Shown piece after piece: positions 1 through 11,795 of a stretch of 64,000 nucleotides of DNA (within the stretch, counting starts at the first letter, position 1; each line of letters begins with the position of its first letter). The notes under the pieces are model-generated. The model saw only the letters and a list, made by a program, of their open reading frames with translations, did no database searches and was not told the DNA's origin. The DNA comes from Phialocephala subalpina. Taxonomy: Eukaryota > Ascomycota > Leotiomycetes > Helotiales > Mollisiaceae. Location: assembly GCA_900073065.1 (NCBI GenBank), contig FJOG01000003.1:2420133-2484132 (forward strand), in the 5' to 3' direction. The translations under genes and the position numbers were made by a program.

Positions 1-1795
1 TAGAAGCGATAGAAAAATCCAAGAGCAAGGGACTTCCGGTAAGTAGCCATACCACCTGGGACACCAAACCTCAGATCAAAGTCTTGCTCCAAGGCATTCA
101 TCGTGCCCTCCAATGTCGCAGGATTTGTCAACTTCTTGCCTACGAGGTAAGTGCTGGCAGTTTTAGCAGCGATAGTGATTGGTGCCATACCTACCCAAGA
201 TCTAGGAGTTAGCATTCCTATATCAAGCAAGCACTTTAGAGAGGAGGGAGAATGTTCCAGGAGTCTTGGGACATTTAAATCTCTCGAAACAAAGAGGAAC
301 AGGGAAAATGGACTGAGAAGGTGGGCCTACCGCCGTACACGAGATCGGCACTCTCAACCACGTTGGAATCGCTGAGGGAAATTCTCATAGCCGCATTGAC
401 GATGGCAATATCGTCATCTTTTCGCTTAGATTGCTTGTATGCTGACAAGAATTCTCCCTTTGCGCTCGTTACTGGAATACGAATGCTGGATATGATGGCA
501 TCTGCTGGTAGTGCTGTTGTCCGATAACCTTTGAAAAATTGGGACATAGGTATCTCAGTCTCCTTATCCAAGGATCTGGCGACGAGGATGGCGTTTGATG
601 CAACAAAAACAGGATTCAAATCAGAGATTGGGGATGCTGTTGCTAGATTGCCAGCAGGTGTACCGACATTTCTGATTTGACGACCTGCGAAATATTTGAG
701 CTGCTTATGAATTGCAGCAAAGACCTGACCTCGCACAGGTCCATAATGCTCGAGTGCTTGAAGGCAAATGTTCTCCAGATCCGTAAGAACGACGTTTCCG
801 CCAATCTCCAAATGGTCATGCTTGAAAGAGAATTGTCTCAATTCTGGGATGTCGCCTACAAACACCGAGGCCGTGTATTGCATCGCCTTGAACTTGATCT
901 CGATCTGTGTCTCGGTACTTCCACCGATAATCTTGGCTGATGGGTACACACTCTTGATTTCCAAGAGTTGCTCCATTGTCACAGGTCGGTACCATCTCTT
1001 TATCTTGTTTCCAAAAGCTAGAGGCTTGAATTCGTGCTTGGTAAGAGGAGGTGGGAATATGAGTTCGGTGTCTGGGTTGTACTCGATGAATCCAGGTGGT
1101 GTAAATCGCTTGATGGGTTGACCATCCATGAGGTCTTTGTCTTTGCAACATCCGCTAGAAGAGTTACCATTCTCCATGCAGCAGCCACCGCCGCCATTGG
1201 TCTTGGCTTTGCCACAAGACTTGTCGACACTGAATGTCTGAGCAGCATCGAGAATAGGGCGATAGCCAGTACATCTGCAAAGGTTGCCGTCGAATGCTTC
1301 TTCCACATCATGCTCTGAGGGGCTCGAGTCGTTTCTAAGCAGAGCATAGAGACTCATGACAATACCAGGCGTACAGAATCCGCACTGACTGCCATTGCCC
1401 TTAGCAATTCTCTCTTGTGTGGGATGTGGCCTCTTGACATTTCCAATTCCCTCGATTGTGATAACGTGCTTGCCATCCACACTAACCAGTGGCGCCAGAC
1501 ATGCATTGACGCTTGCATGGTATATCTTCTTCGTGGTGGGGTTGTATTGAGAGACGACAACTGTGCAAGCTCCGCATCCTCCTTCGGCACAACCAAGCTT
1601 TGTGCCGGTGAGACCAATGCCACGAAGGTATTCAAGGAGAGTTATCTCGGGGTCGATATTGTCCAGCACAACGCGAGTGCCATTGAGGTAGAATCGAAGG
1701 GAGTCATCGTATGCCGTCGTAACGGAAGCAAGGGAGTGAGTGGCGGAATTCGAGACGGCAGGGGCAGGTTCAGGAGACATCGCAATAGGTGCCAT
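1..1795 (-). CDS. hxA: Xanthine dehydrogenase, N-terminal part (partial at left edge)
   Basis: Molybdenum hydroxylase that oxidises hypoxanthine and xanthine to uric acid in purine catabolism. Only the N-terminal portion lies in the window. Coding reads as 1795..331 and then 190..1, across a 140-nt intron (GTAGGC..GGTAG) that splits a glycine codon in 'VYGG-MAPIT'. Visible domains: a plant-type 2Fe-2S ferredoxin domain with GCAEGGCGACT, a second [2Fe-2S]-binding domain with CGFCTPG and NLCRCTGYRP, a Cys/Gly-rich linker with paired CC motifs, and an FAD domain with KIIGGSTETQ. I chose the ATG at 1795; an upstream in-frame extension to 1912 has no family resemblance. The molybdopterin domains lie outside the window. 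Divergent from the transporter pseudogene at 3100; GATA sites occur in the shared intergenic DNA. Confidence 0.93.
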
Positions 1796-3099
1796 GATGG
1801 CGGAAGGTGTGTATCTTGAAGCTATATTGAATCTGACAGCTCCTAGCTCCTGCTTGAACTCATCTCTCAGTAATGGGGGGGTTTGCTCCGTGCAAAGCAA
1901 TTCAATCAACAAAGCTTGAAAGATTCGATATCATTAAAGGAAAGGACGAGAGATGAAAAGAATACGAAGGAGAGAACAGAAGAAATGTAGTTTCTTCTTC
2001 TTAGTACAAGTCCATGACCATCGCGGCCGGCGGCGTCTTATCTTTTGCCTTCGAATTTGTGAATGGATGGAGCCCTCCGATGCGCCTGCCGTGTCGGTCT
2101 GAAAGGGCGCTAGTAGTGGGGTACATAATGAGTCCTGAAATTTGAGGCTGCAGCTAGGGGGAGTGACAGAAACAGAATTTGCTTTGCAAATGATTCTCAT
2201 ATATCTACTTGGTCTATGAGATCAAAATTGAGACCGAAGATCAAGAGTGAAGCAACCGGATGATAAGGTTTGATCATTGCCATGAATCTCTCGGGCTCCT
2301 TGAAGATGCTTCGGGAGCCAATCAAAACCACAGAAAGCGTCGGGGAGCTCCGAAAAGTCATGTGAAATGGGCGAGCAAATCAGGGGGCTTCAATTGCCCA
2401 ACCAATCCTCTCGACTCAGGCGTCTTCTCGACAACATCGCAAGCATCTATCTATCTCGAAGCCATCTCACAAAACACAACGTCAACTAAGAAGGGCTTTC
2501 GAAGGACTAAAACTAAGTTCGGAACATCCTAGGGAAGACTTGCAGTTAGGTTACCCTGTGGTTTTCACAATGGTGAGTGCAGTATCTGGCCATGGCTTCA
2601 GACTCGCAACTTCCAACTCTGTCACCGTATCGACACCTTTGAGAAGTCCAAGGTCTCATAAACACATTCGATTCCATTCATACCTCACCCGATCTGACTT
2701 CTCCAATGTTGCGTCATCTGTCGATCATTCTATTTTGCATCTATGGTTCACGAACGGATCACAATGTTGCATTCTTTCCTACCGGCACGTTTCAATTCGG
2801 TCCTAATACATGGAGGCATTGTTCCAACTTTATTGTGTAGCTAGTCAAGCGATTATGTTTCATTACCATCGAATTTCTAGAAGGCTATATACTTTAGCAT
2901 GAGATTACGCTGATACGGATGCGGAAGTCGCGGAGCATGGGGTTGTAGCTTCCCCGGCTTTTATATTGAGCCACTTAAGGTTCTAGATAGGGATAAGATG
3001 TTTCTCTACCCCAAGAGTTCTTTCGTTCTTATCTTGACATATTCAAGTGCTGTTGGTCAATAGTTCTTCCTTTGCATTCACTCGGCATCTTTAGCTGCA
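1796..3099. promoter_or_regulatory. Divergent intergenic region with GATA-type sites
   Basis: No gene is visible in this 1.3-kb stretch between xanthine dehydrogenase (minus) and the transporter pseudogene (plus). It carries several HGATAR motifs, the AreA-type nitrogen-regulator consensus: 2037-2043 (CTTATCT), 2261-2266 (TGATAA), 2985-2990 (AGATAG) and 3028-3034 (CTTATCT). In Aspergillus the xanthine dehydrogenase gene is under AreA and UaY control, so nitrogen regulation is plausible. Motifs this short occur by chance, and I saw no clear UaY-type inverted repeat. Confidence 0.35.
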
Positions 3100-5384
3100 A
3101 TGTCCGTTTTTGAGTACGATGACGATCCCATCGTCACTCGCTTGGTGAATGAGGATACTGTCCCTTGGTATAAGAAGCCGAATTTGAGGAATCTGTACTT
3201 GATTTTGTTTCCAGCCTGTATGGTGCGTATTATCAAGCCTGATGTTGAAGCGAGGATTCAACAGTGCTCGCAAGGAGATATCAACATACTGAACCATTGC
3301 AAAGGGCATCGAGATAACTTCTGGCTTTGATTCCCAATTGATCAATGCACTTCAATTCATTCATCCATTCAACAAATGTCTGTACGTCTTCTCACAATCG
3401 TGACAATGTCCTGACCTTCTCCAGACTTTGGCGATGGATACATTGATCCCACAACACACCAACTGGGTGTCAACCCTCCACTTCTCGGAATCATCAATGC
3501 ATCCTACTCCTTACGAGCTATTTGTGCAGTGCCGGTTGCACCATATTTCAATCAGCTGGTAGGAAGACGATGGGCAATCATGTCAAGTTCAATAGCCATG
3601 GTCATTGGAGCTCTTCTCCAAGGCTTTGCACAGCATGGTATATCTCCCGGTCTAGCCATTTCACAGTCACAGATTCCTAATAGAACAGTTGCCATGTACA
3701 TCATCGCTCGAATGCTCGTGGGATTCGGAATTGTATTTGTCATCATCTCAGGCTCCGCTATAATCGGCGAACTGGCATATCCAAAAGAACGACCCATCAT
3801 GACCTACCTCCCTCTTCAACGCCTCCTACTTCTTCGGAGCTATCATCGCCACAGCCATCTAACTAGGAACAGGAGAAATAGGCGGAAAATGGGCAGGGAG
3901 AATCCCATCCCTGCTCCAATGCGTCCCCTCCATCCAAATAATTTTCGCCTTGTAAGTCATCCACCCCCAAGTTTCCGATCTACTACAATACTAACCCCTC
4001 ACAGCTGGTATAATCGGCGAACTGGCATATCCAAAAGAACGACCCATCATGACCTACCTCCCTCTTCAACGCCTCCTACTTCTTCGGAGCTATCATCGCC
4101 ACAGCCATCTAACTAGGAACAGGAGAAATAGGCGGAAAATGGGCAGGGAGAATCCCATCCCTGCTCCAATGCGTCCCCTCCATCCAAATAATTTTCGCCT
4201 TGTAAGTCATCCACCCCCAAGTTTCCGATCTACTACAATACTAACCCCTCACAGCTGGACATCCTCGTAAAATACCACGCAGAAGGCGACCGAGACTCCC
4301 TCTTTGTCCGCGCCGAAATGACCGAAATCAAAACAACCATCAAGCTGGAAATGGTGATCTCCAAACAAAGCTGGCTTGATATGATCAGGACTGCTGGTAT
4401 GCGGAGACGAGTGTTATTGCTTCGATGGGATTGTTTACGCAGTGGTCGGGAAATACGTTGATTTCGTATTACTTGTCGACGATTTTGGGGATGATTGGGT
4501 ATGATACTACTTATGCGAAGACGAGGATCAATAGTAAGTGCCCCTTCTCTCATTTACAGGTATATGTGCTAATCGATCATCAGTTGCCAACAAATGCTGG
4601 TCCCTCATTTCCGCTGGAATCGCCGCCGTAACAGTAACCGCTTCCCCCGCCGCAGAATGTTCCTCCTCTGCACAATATCAACGCTCTTCGTGTTCATCAG
4701 CTGGACGATGGAAAAGGCCCTCTCTGCCAACGCACACAGGATGACGAACAATGCTGCTGCAATAGCTGTCCTGTTCTTCATCTTTGCGTACTCTCCTTGC
4801 TATAATATTGGAAACAGTGCTTTGACTTATAGTTCATCTTCCCCCTCTATCGATTCCACGCACATGCTGACAACCTCGCAGCATACCTAATAGAACTCTT
4901 CCCCTTCGCTGAACGCTCCCGCGGCATCGCCATAGAACAATTCTTCGGCCGAGGCGCCGGCTTCTTCTCCACATACGTGAACCCCATCGCCCTGAAGGCT
5001 ATAACCTGGAAATACCATGCTGTGTATTGTGGTTGGATATTTGTTGAGATTTGTTTCGTTTATTTCTTGTATCCGGAAACTTATGGGAGGACGTTGGAGG
5101 AGTTGGCTTCCTGTGAGCTACTGCCTTTCATTCTTGGTTTGTGTGAGATGAAGGAATAAAAGAAGGGTAAAAGGAGGAAGGGGAAGATAAAGAAATGGGG
5201 AGTAGTTTGGGGATAGGGCTAACGAGAAGCAGTATTCGAAGACAAATCCCTCTCCGAAAACGTCGCCTCAGCAGTTGAGAAACAGATCAATTACGGTGAC
5301 GTTGGAGTGGAACCTCATCCTGGGAAGAGAAGCTTTGCGCATCTGGAGTCTGTAGCGAATCATGTCGATCCTAGGTTGACCTGA
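3100..5384 (+). pseudogene. MFS sugar/lactose-permease-type transporter, degenerate
   Basis: Remnant of a 12-helix major facilitator sugar transporter. The start (ATG 3100, MSVFEYDDD) and exons 3100-3222, 3305-3377 and 3425 onward join cleanly and encode family segments such as TSGFDSQ, VGRRWAIMSS and ARMLVGFGIV. The C-terminal part has FPFAERSRGIAIEQFFGR and YPETYGRTLEELAS, with a last intron at 5113-5232 and a stop at 5382-5384. In between, the gene is broken: four extra bases after ERPIMT (near 3806), an in-frame TAA at 3860-3862, a 250-bp tandem duplication, loss of about 20 codons after the duplication, and frame changes near 4418 and 4640. No single reading frame can give a full transporter. 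Substrate unknown. Confidence 0.85.
3759..4258 (+). repeat. Perfect 250-bp tandem duplication
   Basis: Bases 3759-4008 and 4009-4258 read identically throughout. The unit includes part of a transporter exon, the in-frame TAA (3860-3862 and 4110-4112) and a complete intron ending CTAACCCCTCACAG. Each copy ends in ACAGCTGG. The first is followed by the start of copy two; the second is followed by coding sequence that lacks about 20 expected codons. Confidence 0.97.
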
Positions 5385-5935
5385 ATTCGTTATCTTGGGA
5401 TAGAAGAGGAGGGTGATTTGATGCGATTGAGGTATGGGGAAGTGCAAGGGGTTCCGCGGCGGGGCGGGGCGGGGAAATCGGGACGAGATTTGGTGGAAAT
5501 GCCAGTGTTGCGGATTGGAGTTTGACGGTCGCAATAAGCACCGGCTCGTGTTCGGACATTGCCCTGTCATTAGTGTTCTGGTTTTGTAAATAGAGGAGAA
5601 GCTGATTCGGAAGTATTAAAACTGAGACCAGGTCCATTTGTCGTTCCCTGATTGGGACATTGGTGACTTGAGGCTCAGCACGGCATCACACTGTAGCTAA
5701 CACCAAATATCCTCCTTCGAATCGCTTTCCATATGTCATGCCATAGCGTGGGATAATCAAAGATTAGCAAAACGCCAGGAGCCAAATGTTCCTTTTCCCA
5801 ACCCAAGCCCATCATGCAAGACATCCCATACTCTAGAGCAATGCCAGCTCCTATTGGCGCCTTGTAGATAGCTAATCATAGCAAACGTCCCTGCAAAATC
5901 TCTCGCCATCGACAGAATTAAATCGTAATCGGATC
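5385..5935. other. Intergenic, no gene seen
   Basis: Convergent region between the transporter pseudogene and spo22/zip4. It contains a G-rich run near 5455-5475 (GGGGCGGGGCGGGG). I see no coding signal. Confidence 0.6.
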
Positions 5936-8900
5936 CTAAGAATCAAACTTCAACCCCATCAACTTACTCTGCAACAGCCTCTCCAACGAGCCTTCATCGA
6001 CACAATAATGAGCAATGTTCAACGCTCTGTCTGCCCAATTCTTGCAGCCCTCATCCTCACCAGTACAATATAGATCAACAGCATGATTGAACGCTCTCGT
6101 AGCGATCCACTCAAGCTCCTCAGTTGGATAGGGTATCTCGGACTCCGCAGCTTCCTCGGCATGGTTATAAATTTGTTCGAGGAGCTGCTCTGCAATGACA
6201 GGGTTGTCCGAGATAGCTACCTGAAAGAGACAACGCATGTATTTGGCGAGCTTTGTGGTGTCGAGCGCGGATTCGAGACCCCAAGCCTCGTTGATGATCT
6301 TCTTGAGGATGTTGATGAGGACCACTGTGTGTTAGCAGCCACTTCTCATTTACAAAGATACTACTTACTTGGAGTGGGAGCCTCAGAGCAAAGGGTAATG
6401 TCCGCCATAATCTCATACACCCGAGCGCTTCTGCAAGCTTCAGCTTTCAAGACAGCCTCACCGAGATCGTCCCAAGCCTTCAATCGACAAGCTGCTTCAA
6501 AGTCGAACGCCGCGAGAATCGACAGCTTACGACGTAGATCTTGTTCCATGTCTTCGTTCATGCTATCCACCTTGTCTTGTAACAAGGTGTCAAAATTATC
6601 GACGTGCTTGCGGACACAGAGGTAATCTTGCATCTGAGTCTCAATATGGTCTTCCGCACGTGCCAATGATATCAAAGCAGTAGCAGCAGAGAATGCGCAG
6701 AACATCTTGCGCAGTGATAGGTCCTCGGATACCTGCTCATTGACATCCTTTGGATATTGGTCCATGAAATCGAGACAGCTTCTCAGCATTCGTAGAGAAT
6801 AACGAGGATCCCAGTTCGATAAGTGTTTGATGGCGAGATTGTAGGAGTTCTTGGAAAACCATTCAAGCTCTTCCATTGACCATTCGGAGTCGAGAACCTT
6901 CGATGAGCCTCGTGCTTTGAGGGCTGCAGCGGCGCCTGCAGAAGATTAGCTGACTCCGAAACTGCAAGACAAGAATGCCTACCCTTTTCAAATGCTGTGC
7001 AAAGCTTGTCAATAGTGTGCAGGGCTTCTGGAGTTCCATGCTTGGGTGTCTCTTCTAGTACCGCTACCATAATACCGATGGTCAGCCGCAATAGTGAAGG
7101 AAGATGTACTGAAGTCTGGGCGCCGTAGTTGGACTTCTCAAGGACAAGCTGAAGTCCTGTTAAGGCATGCAATTTGTCGCCGACCTGTTGAGCATCCAGG
7201 ACGCATCCGTATAAAAGTGTCAGATCTTGTGAATCCCTGGAAGCAGAGCTAATAGCTTGCAGGCACTCAGCCGCAAGCTCAGTATCACGACCTCGTATGG
7301 CGATTTTGTACATCAGGAATCTAGACATAGGCTCATTCCGAGCGGAGGCTGACATCAAGTTGAAGATCTCTCTTGCACTGCCGACGTCTTTTCTGGCAAG
7401 AGCACAGAGTAGCAGTTTCCTTGAGCACGTTAGTAAACGATTCGCGCTTTCTGTGAACATCTTACCTCGAAAGTCGAGCTGTATTAATTTCCCCCGAGCC
7501 TGTAAATATCCTGTGTAATCCCAGATGACACCATCTTTCGGCAGCCTCGTATTGTCCTTGCGCATAGTTAGACTCTATTCGCTTCCAGAGTAACTGCAAC
7601 TTGTCAGCATGTTTTTGCTCGAGGGATTTTCATCAACGTACTGTATGTGCTGCAAGTGTTGCGTCCGAAGATAGTGGCTTGGTTATATTCGTCACGACAG
7701 CTTCGAACAGATCATGCAGCAATTGCAGCGCATCTGGATTGTCGCGTTGGCTGACAGTGAAATACAACCGTGTAACGAGCGTCTTTTCAATCCATGAATC
7801 GTTCAGTTCTTCTGCCTTCAATAGACGTAGCGTCAGAATTTCGTCCAAAGCTCTGCAAGCCAGACTTGGGCTTTTGTCATTGAGTTTTCGAATATGGAAC
7901 ATGAGCAGTCTGAAATTCGCCTCGTTCACGAACATACTTCGTGTCATCCGCTGCAAAACATCGCTGTACGAGCTGCTATCGAAAGGTTCCGGCGTAGGAG
8001 CAGAAAGCAGTTCTAGCTTCAGTAGTAGCACGAGCAGCTTATCTCCCAGCTCGTTTTCGAGAAGTGTGACAAGACATCTGGCTCGCTCGAAGGCTTCTGG
8101 GCTGTGCAACCCAAGCAATGCCTTGATCAGAGATTGCATAATGGACAATCGAAGCTCGTTGGCATCCATACTGAGCTGGTCCAACTCCTGCCGATTCAGA
8201 ACGTCATAAGCTCTTTCTAGCCATTTGCTGGCAAGCACGTATTCCTTCCTCCCAAGGAGATCCTTTCCCATCTCGTAAAGAACGTCTGCAAGACTCTCTG
8301 CTGTGTGTGGATCGAAAAGATGATGCGAAGATATTGATTTCTGGAACATGTGCTCTGCAATGGGGAATTGGTCCTTATGCCATGCCTACCACGATGTTAG
8401 TAGACTGGACCGCCAAGGCATACAGTTTATGAAACATACCACAGCCGTTCTGAGCACATAATATTCCGCGATCATATTGTTGCATGATTCTCTATCCTCC
8501 TCCCCAACTTCCGCATTAGGCTTCTTCAACAGTCCTTCGTAACCACCAACCTTCTCGAGCACCTTAAGAGCTAGGTCTGGCTTCTTTCGGTCTGAAATCT
8601 GGTAAGCATTCGTCCCCAACGTAGCTAAGCTTCACCTACCCAAGCCACTCTTCGCAGCCTTCAACCCAATCTTCATCAACCTAGGTAGATTTCCTGGGAC
8701 TGCATTTCCACTTTGATGTGCACAATCAAGCAGCAGGAACGCATATATCCGTGCTAGAAGCAGTATTAGTGGGACATCTTCCGGTTTGTCCCCATCGTAT
8801 TCACGTCGAAGTCTTGTACAGAGATTCCAAATCGTGGTCCCGCAGCGATCGAATTTCTCGCATTTTGACGCTGCTGTGGTATTAAAGGTATCGGGAAATG

Positions 8901-9108
8901 CGGCAATGCTCTTCTCAGTTTCGTGAAGCAGTGTGCCAGCTGTTTTCGAGGATGCAGCTGTAGGGAGTTGAGCTTCGAGGTCAGAGGCGAATGCTAGCAT
9001 TCATTGATTAGAAACGGTCACATTGAGACATGGGACAAGGCAGGAGATACCTAGTATAGCCTTGATACGCCTGTCTTTTCCTTGCTGCGCTGGATGTGCT
9101 GGCGCCAT
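5936..9108 (-). CDS. zip4: Meiosis protein Spo22/Zip4-like (TPR protein)
   Basis: Meiotic TPR-repeat protein of the Spo22/Zip4 family, which acts with the synapsis-initiation/crossover (ZMM) machinery on meiotic chromosomes. Eight phase-consistent exons: 9108-9051, 8993-8640, 8591-8440, 8385-7642, 7593-7466, 7419-6983, 6935-6369 and 6324-5936, giving about 942 residues, a normal length for the family. Family-like stretches include ALKVLEKVGGYEGLL, KLLLCALARKDVG, MYKIAIRGRDTELAAECLQA, LDAQQVGDKLHAL and LAKYMRCLFQVAIS. The protein is helical throughout with no catalytic motif. Start chosen at MAPAHPAQQG; the first exon is short. Tandem with acuK, whose stop is 284 bp upstream. No lesions seen. 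The family call is strong; the meiotic role is inferred from the family. Confidence 0.88.
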
Positions 9109-9392
9109 GTCTTGGACATTTGCACATCGAAGAGAGCTTCGCTTTAGCACTTTTGCCACTCGAGAACGAAGGCAGATAATATTATGTGACGATAACTTCA
9201 GTCTTAAAGATATGCAATTGATAATGTGCGTGTTGATGATTTACAAAGAGAAGCAAGCAGGTTGGTTATTTTAGCTTTTCCACCAGGCTCGGCTCGCTTT
9301 TTAGCTTCAACACTAATAAGGCATCCCAAGATGAACGCCTCAAATATGTACTCACGCCTTATGATCTACTCGAATAGACATTGTAGAAATTC

Positions 9393-11243
9393 TCACCGCT
9401 TGACTGGATCTTGAGGCAAGAAATTTCCAACGATGAGGGAAGGACTGTGTCTCGTTAGCCTCTAACGCACGCGAAGTGAGTGAGGGAGCATACATTTTGT
9501 GATCATCTCTCCTGATTGTAAAAGAGAAGCAGCATTTGATCGTCGGATCTTTCGACTTATCATCCGGATTCTTCAGAGAACAGCTAGTCAAAAGTGCCTT
9601 CTGGGTCGAATCGAAAGCTATAGCTCCGAACTTTTCCCAGTAATTCACGAGTGATTCTTCCATGAGAATCTCGTGTAATGCGATCTTGCCCTTCATGATA
9701 CGTCAGTCGTGCAATGTTATCAAAATGATGCCGAGACCTACGTCTCTTAATTTCTCAATTGGCACATGTATCAGCTCTGCCATCTCTCTGTTGCCCCTGA
9801 AGATCTCGCCAGTTCTCCTCCAGCAGCATGCGGGTATAGCCATGCTAGCGAATACTCGATCATATTCCATCAGACTCCGCTCGAACCACATTTCAACGTA
9901 TATGAGCTCGATATCGGTCAAGGCTTGAACCTTTTCGCGGAACTTCGGTCTGAAACGATCCAGTTGTCGTAGGATCTTTTGCTTCGATGCAGAATGCATG
10001 TGACCGTCCATGTAGGCGGACAATCGTGCATAACCTTTGACGTAGTTGAAAGGCTTTAGCATACCAGCGTCGTACTTTGCTCGCAGAAGCCGAGTCATTC
10101 GCTCTTCGGGAGAATCATTACCAGTAGGATCTGCTGCTTGTAGGTAATATTCTCGAGCCTTATCTGTGGGAATCACGCTCGTTGGTCTCGATATTGCGTT
10201 GCCCAGAGGATTTCCTGGTTGTAGAGAAGAGGAGGGCTGTGTTCCAGAAGGACCTGCGTTGCTCGATCCGGGCAACATGGCAGAGCCTTGATCTCCGAAG
10301 AGGTTTGAGGTATCGTCAGGGAGTAAACCACCGTCGTCGAGTAGACTATTGTTGAGGAAATCGTTTAGCAGATTATACTCGTTCGTGACCTCCGGCGCGT
10401 TGAACATGTAAGAAGGATGGTAGTTATGCATATCTTGGAATTGACTTTGTGTACCAAGCCAGTCGTTCGAGTATCCGATAACTTCAGGTGTATTAGTATC
10501 AATTGAGAGAGGAGCGGAACTCATGCTAACATTGGTTGCTATTTGCATTGAGAGCATTTGCCTGAATCCCGGACACAGGAGACGGCTGAACGAGCTGTAA
10601 TGGCCCGCCTTGCGAGAGTGCAGCGCTGCCCAAGGTGAGGCTGCTGTCTTGGGATTGATCCTGGGACTGCTCGAACGAGTTGCTCATGCCGTTGTCAGCG
10701 CTGGCTTGTACTTGGTCTGCCGGCGACCCATCATCCTCCGCCGCAGAATTGCTATGTTGACTCTTCGACTTCTTCGTGGCCGACTCCGGTTCGCGGGGCT
10801 CGTCATGGCAGAGGTGTCCGATATTACGCTTTATACAGCGTGCACATGGGCGTTCCTGTACGACGGAAGGAAGTTAGTCATAGAGCACTAAGTACCACGA
10901 GTGGCTGCATTTATTGGAAGGACGTCGTACCAAATCGCATGTCATATGCTGGTCGAGTACCAGATCGAATTAGCTTCTGCCAAACAACTGCGCATAGGCG
11001 CATATCCCAAGGCTCCCCTTGTATCCGGATCCAATGCAGTACTTACGGATCGGCGACAATACACACAAGCTGCAGGAACACGGCCACGGTCAGTCCATGT
11101 TTCGAAGAAGTTCGAGCTGCTGACTTGCTGGACGTACCGTGGTTCACTTTGCGCCTCTTCTTGGGGCTCTTGCTTGCGCCGGAGGCAGGCGGCGACTTCT
11201 GGGGCTTGACATCCTGCCCATTGCTGGACCCATTCTGTTCCAT
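9393..11243 (-). CDS. acuK: Zn2Cys6 transcription activator of gluconeogenesis, AcuK/Ert1 family
   Basis: Nuclear regulator of gluconeogenic and alternative-carbon genes. Exons: 11243-11138, 11069-11047, 10948-10931, 10855-9742, 9690-9494, 9444-9393. The N-terminus (MEQNGSSNG) leads through a basic KKRRKVNH to a zinc cluster of pattern CX2CX6CX5CX2CX8C spread over four exons, including exons of 23 and 18 nt. The C-terminal PAS-like region contains ELIYVEMWFERSLMEYDRVF, ACCWRRTGEIFRGN and HEILMEESLVNYWEKFGAI and ends VGNFLPQDPVKR. Exon 10855-9742 is one base out of frame: the reading ends at a TAG near 10528 and resumes one frame over at MSSAPLSID. Either a 58-nt intron with a weak GTCTCC donor or a single extra T accounts for this. 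Family identity is firm; intactness is not settled. Confidence 0.88.
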
Positions 11244-11795
11244 GACATCGGAGGCTACCTTTCGAGGGTTTCCATCGGATGGCGACGTTGCGCTGGCGTA
11301 GGAGGATCCGGTGGAGGTCGCGTGTCGACGAAATTTCGACCTTGACCTTGGAAGCTGCCCAAGCCGATCAGCACACTCCCGAGTCCTCGTAGATCAGGGT
11401 AAGGATCAATTACTGCACGCCGATGCACGTAGCCTTATGTATGTGCGCAGAATGCTTGTCGATCGACTGGGAAGCTCGTGAGCCAAGTCGTCGTGGTGGA
11501 GTTAGAAACCGCGGGGCTGCGGCTGTAAGGTTAGCTTTCAGCAGCCGAAAAAGAGATCGCTGGGCCCGTCAGGCACAATCTGCACGTTTTCTGCAGTCCA
11601 ATGATGCGAGCAAACTCATGTGACAAAGTATATTGGGTATCTCTAATCCGCGAATGTAGCTATGGAGCTATTCTGTCATGAACTCCGTAGTCACTGTCAT
11701 ACTCTTTTGGCGCCGTTCGCCTGAACCCCAAACCCCCACTCTGCCTGAAAAATATCTTGATTCCGAATCCGTCTGCCCGCTGACATCTCCTGATT
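11244..11795. other. Intergenic, acuK upstream region
   Basis: Lies upstream of acuK and downstream of the CENP-Q gene, both on the minus strand. It should hold the acuK promoter. No gene or repeat seen. Confidence 0.55.

Noticed and set aside
1796..1912. N-terminal extension of xanthine dehydrogenase (39 extra residues)
   Set aside because: No family resemblance; the MAPIAM start at 1795 is more natural.
3581..3660. Possible 46-nt intron in the transporter pseudogene (GTATAT..TAATAG)
   Set aside because: Removing it breaks the frame, while reading through keeps it; left as exon.
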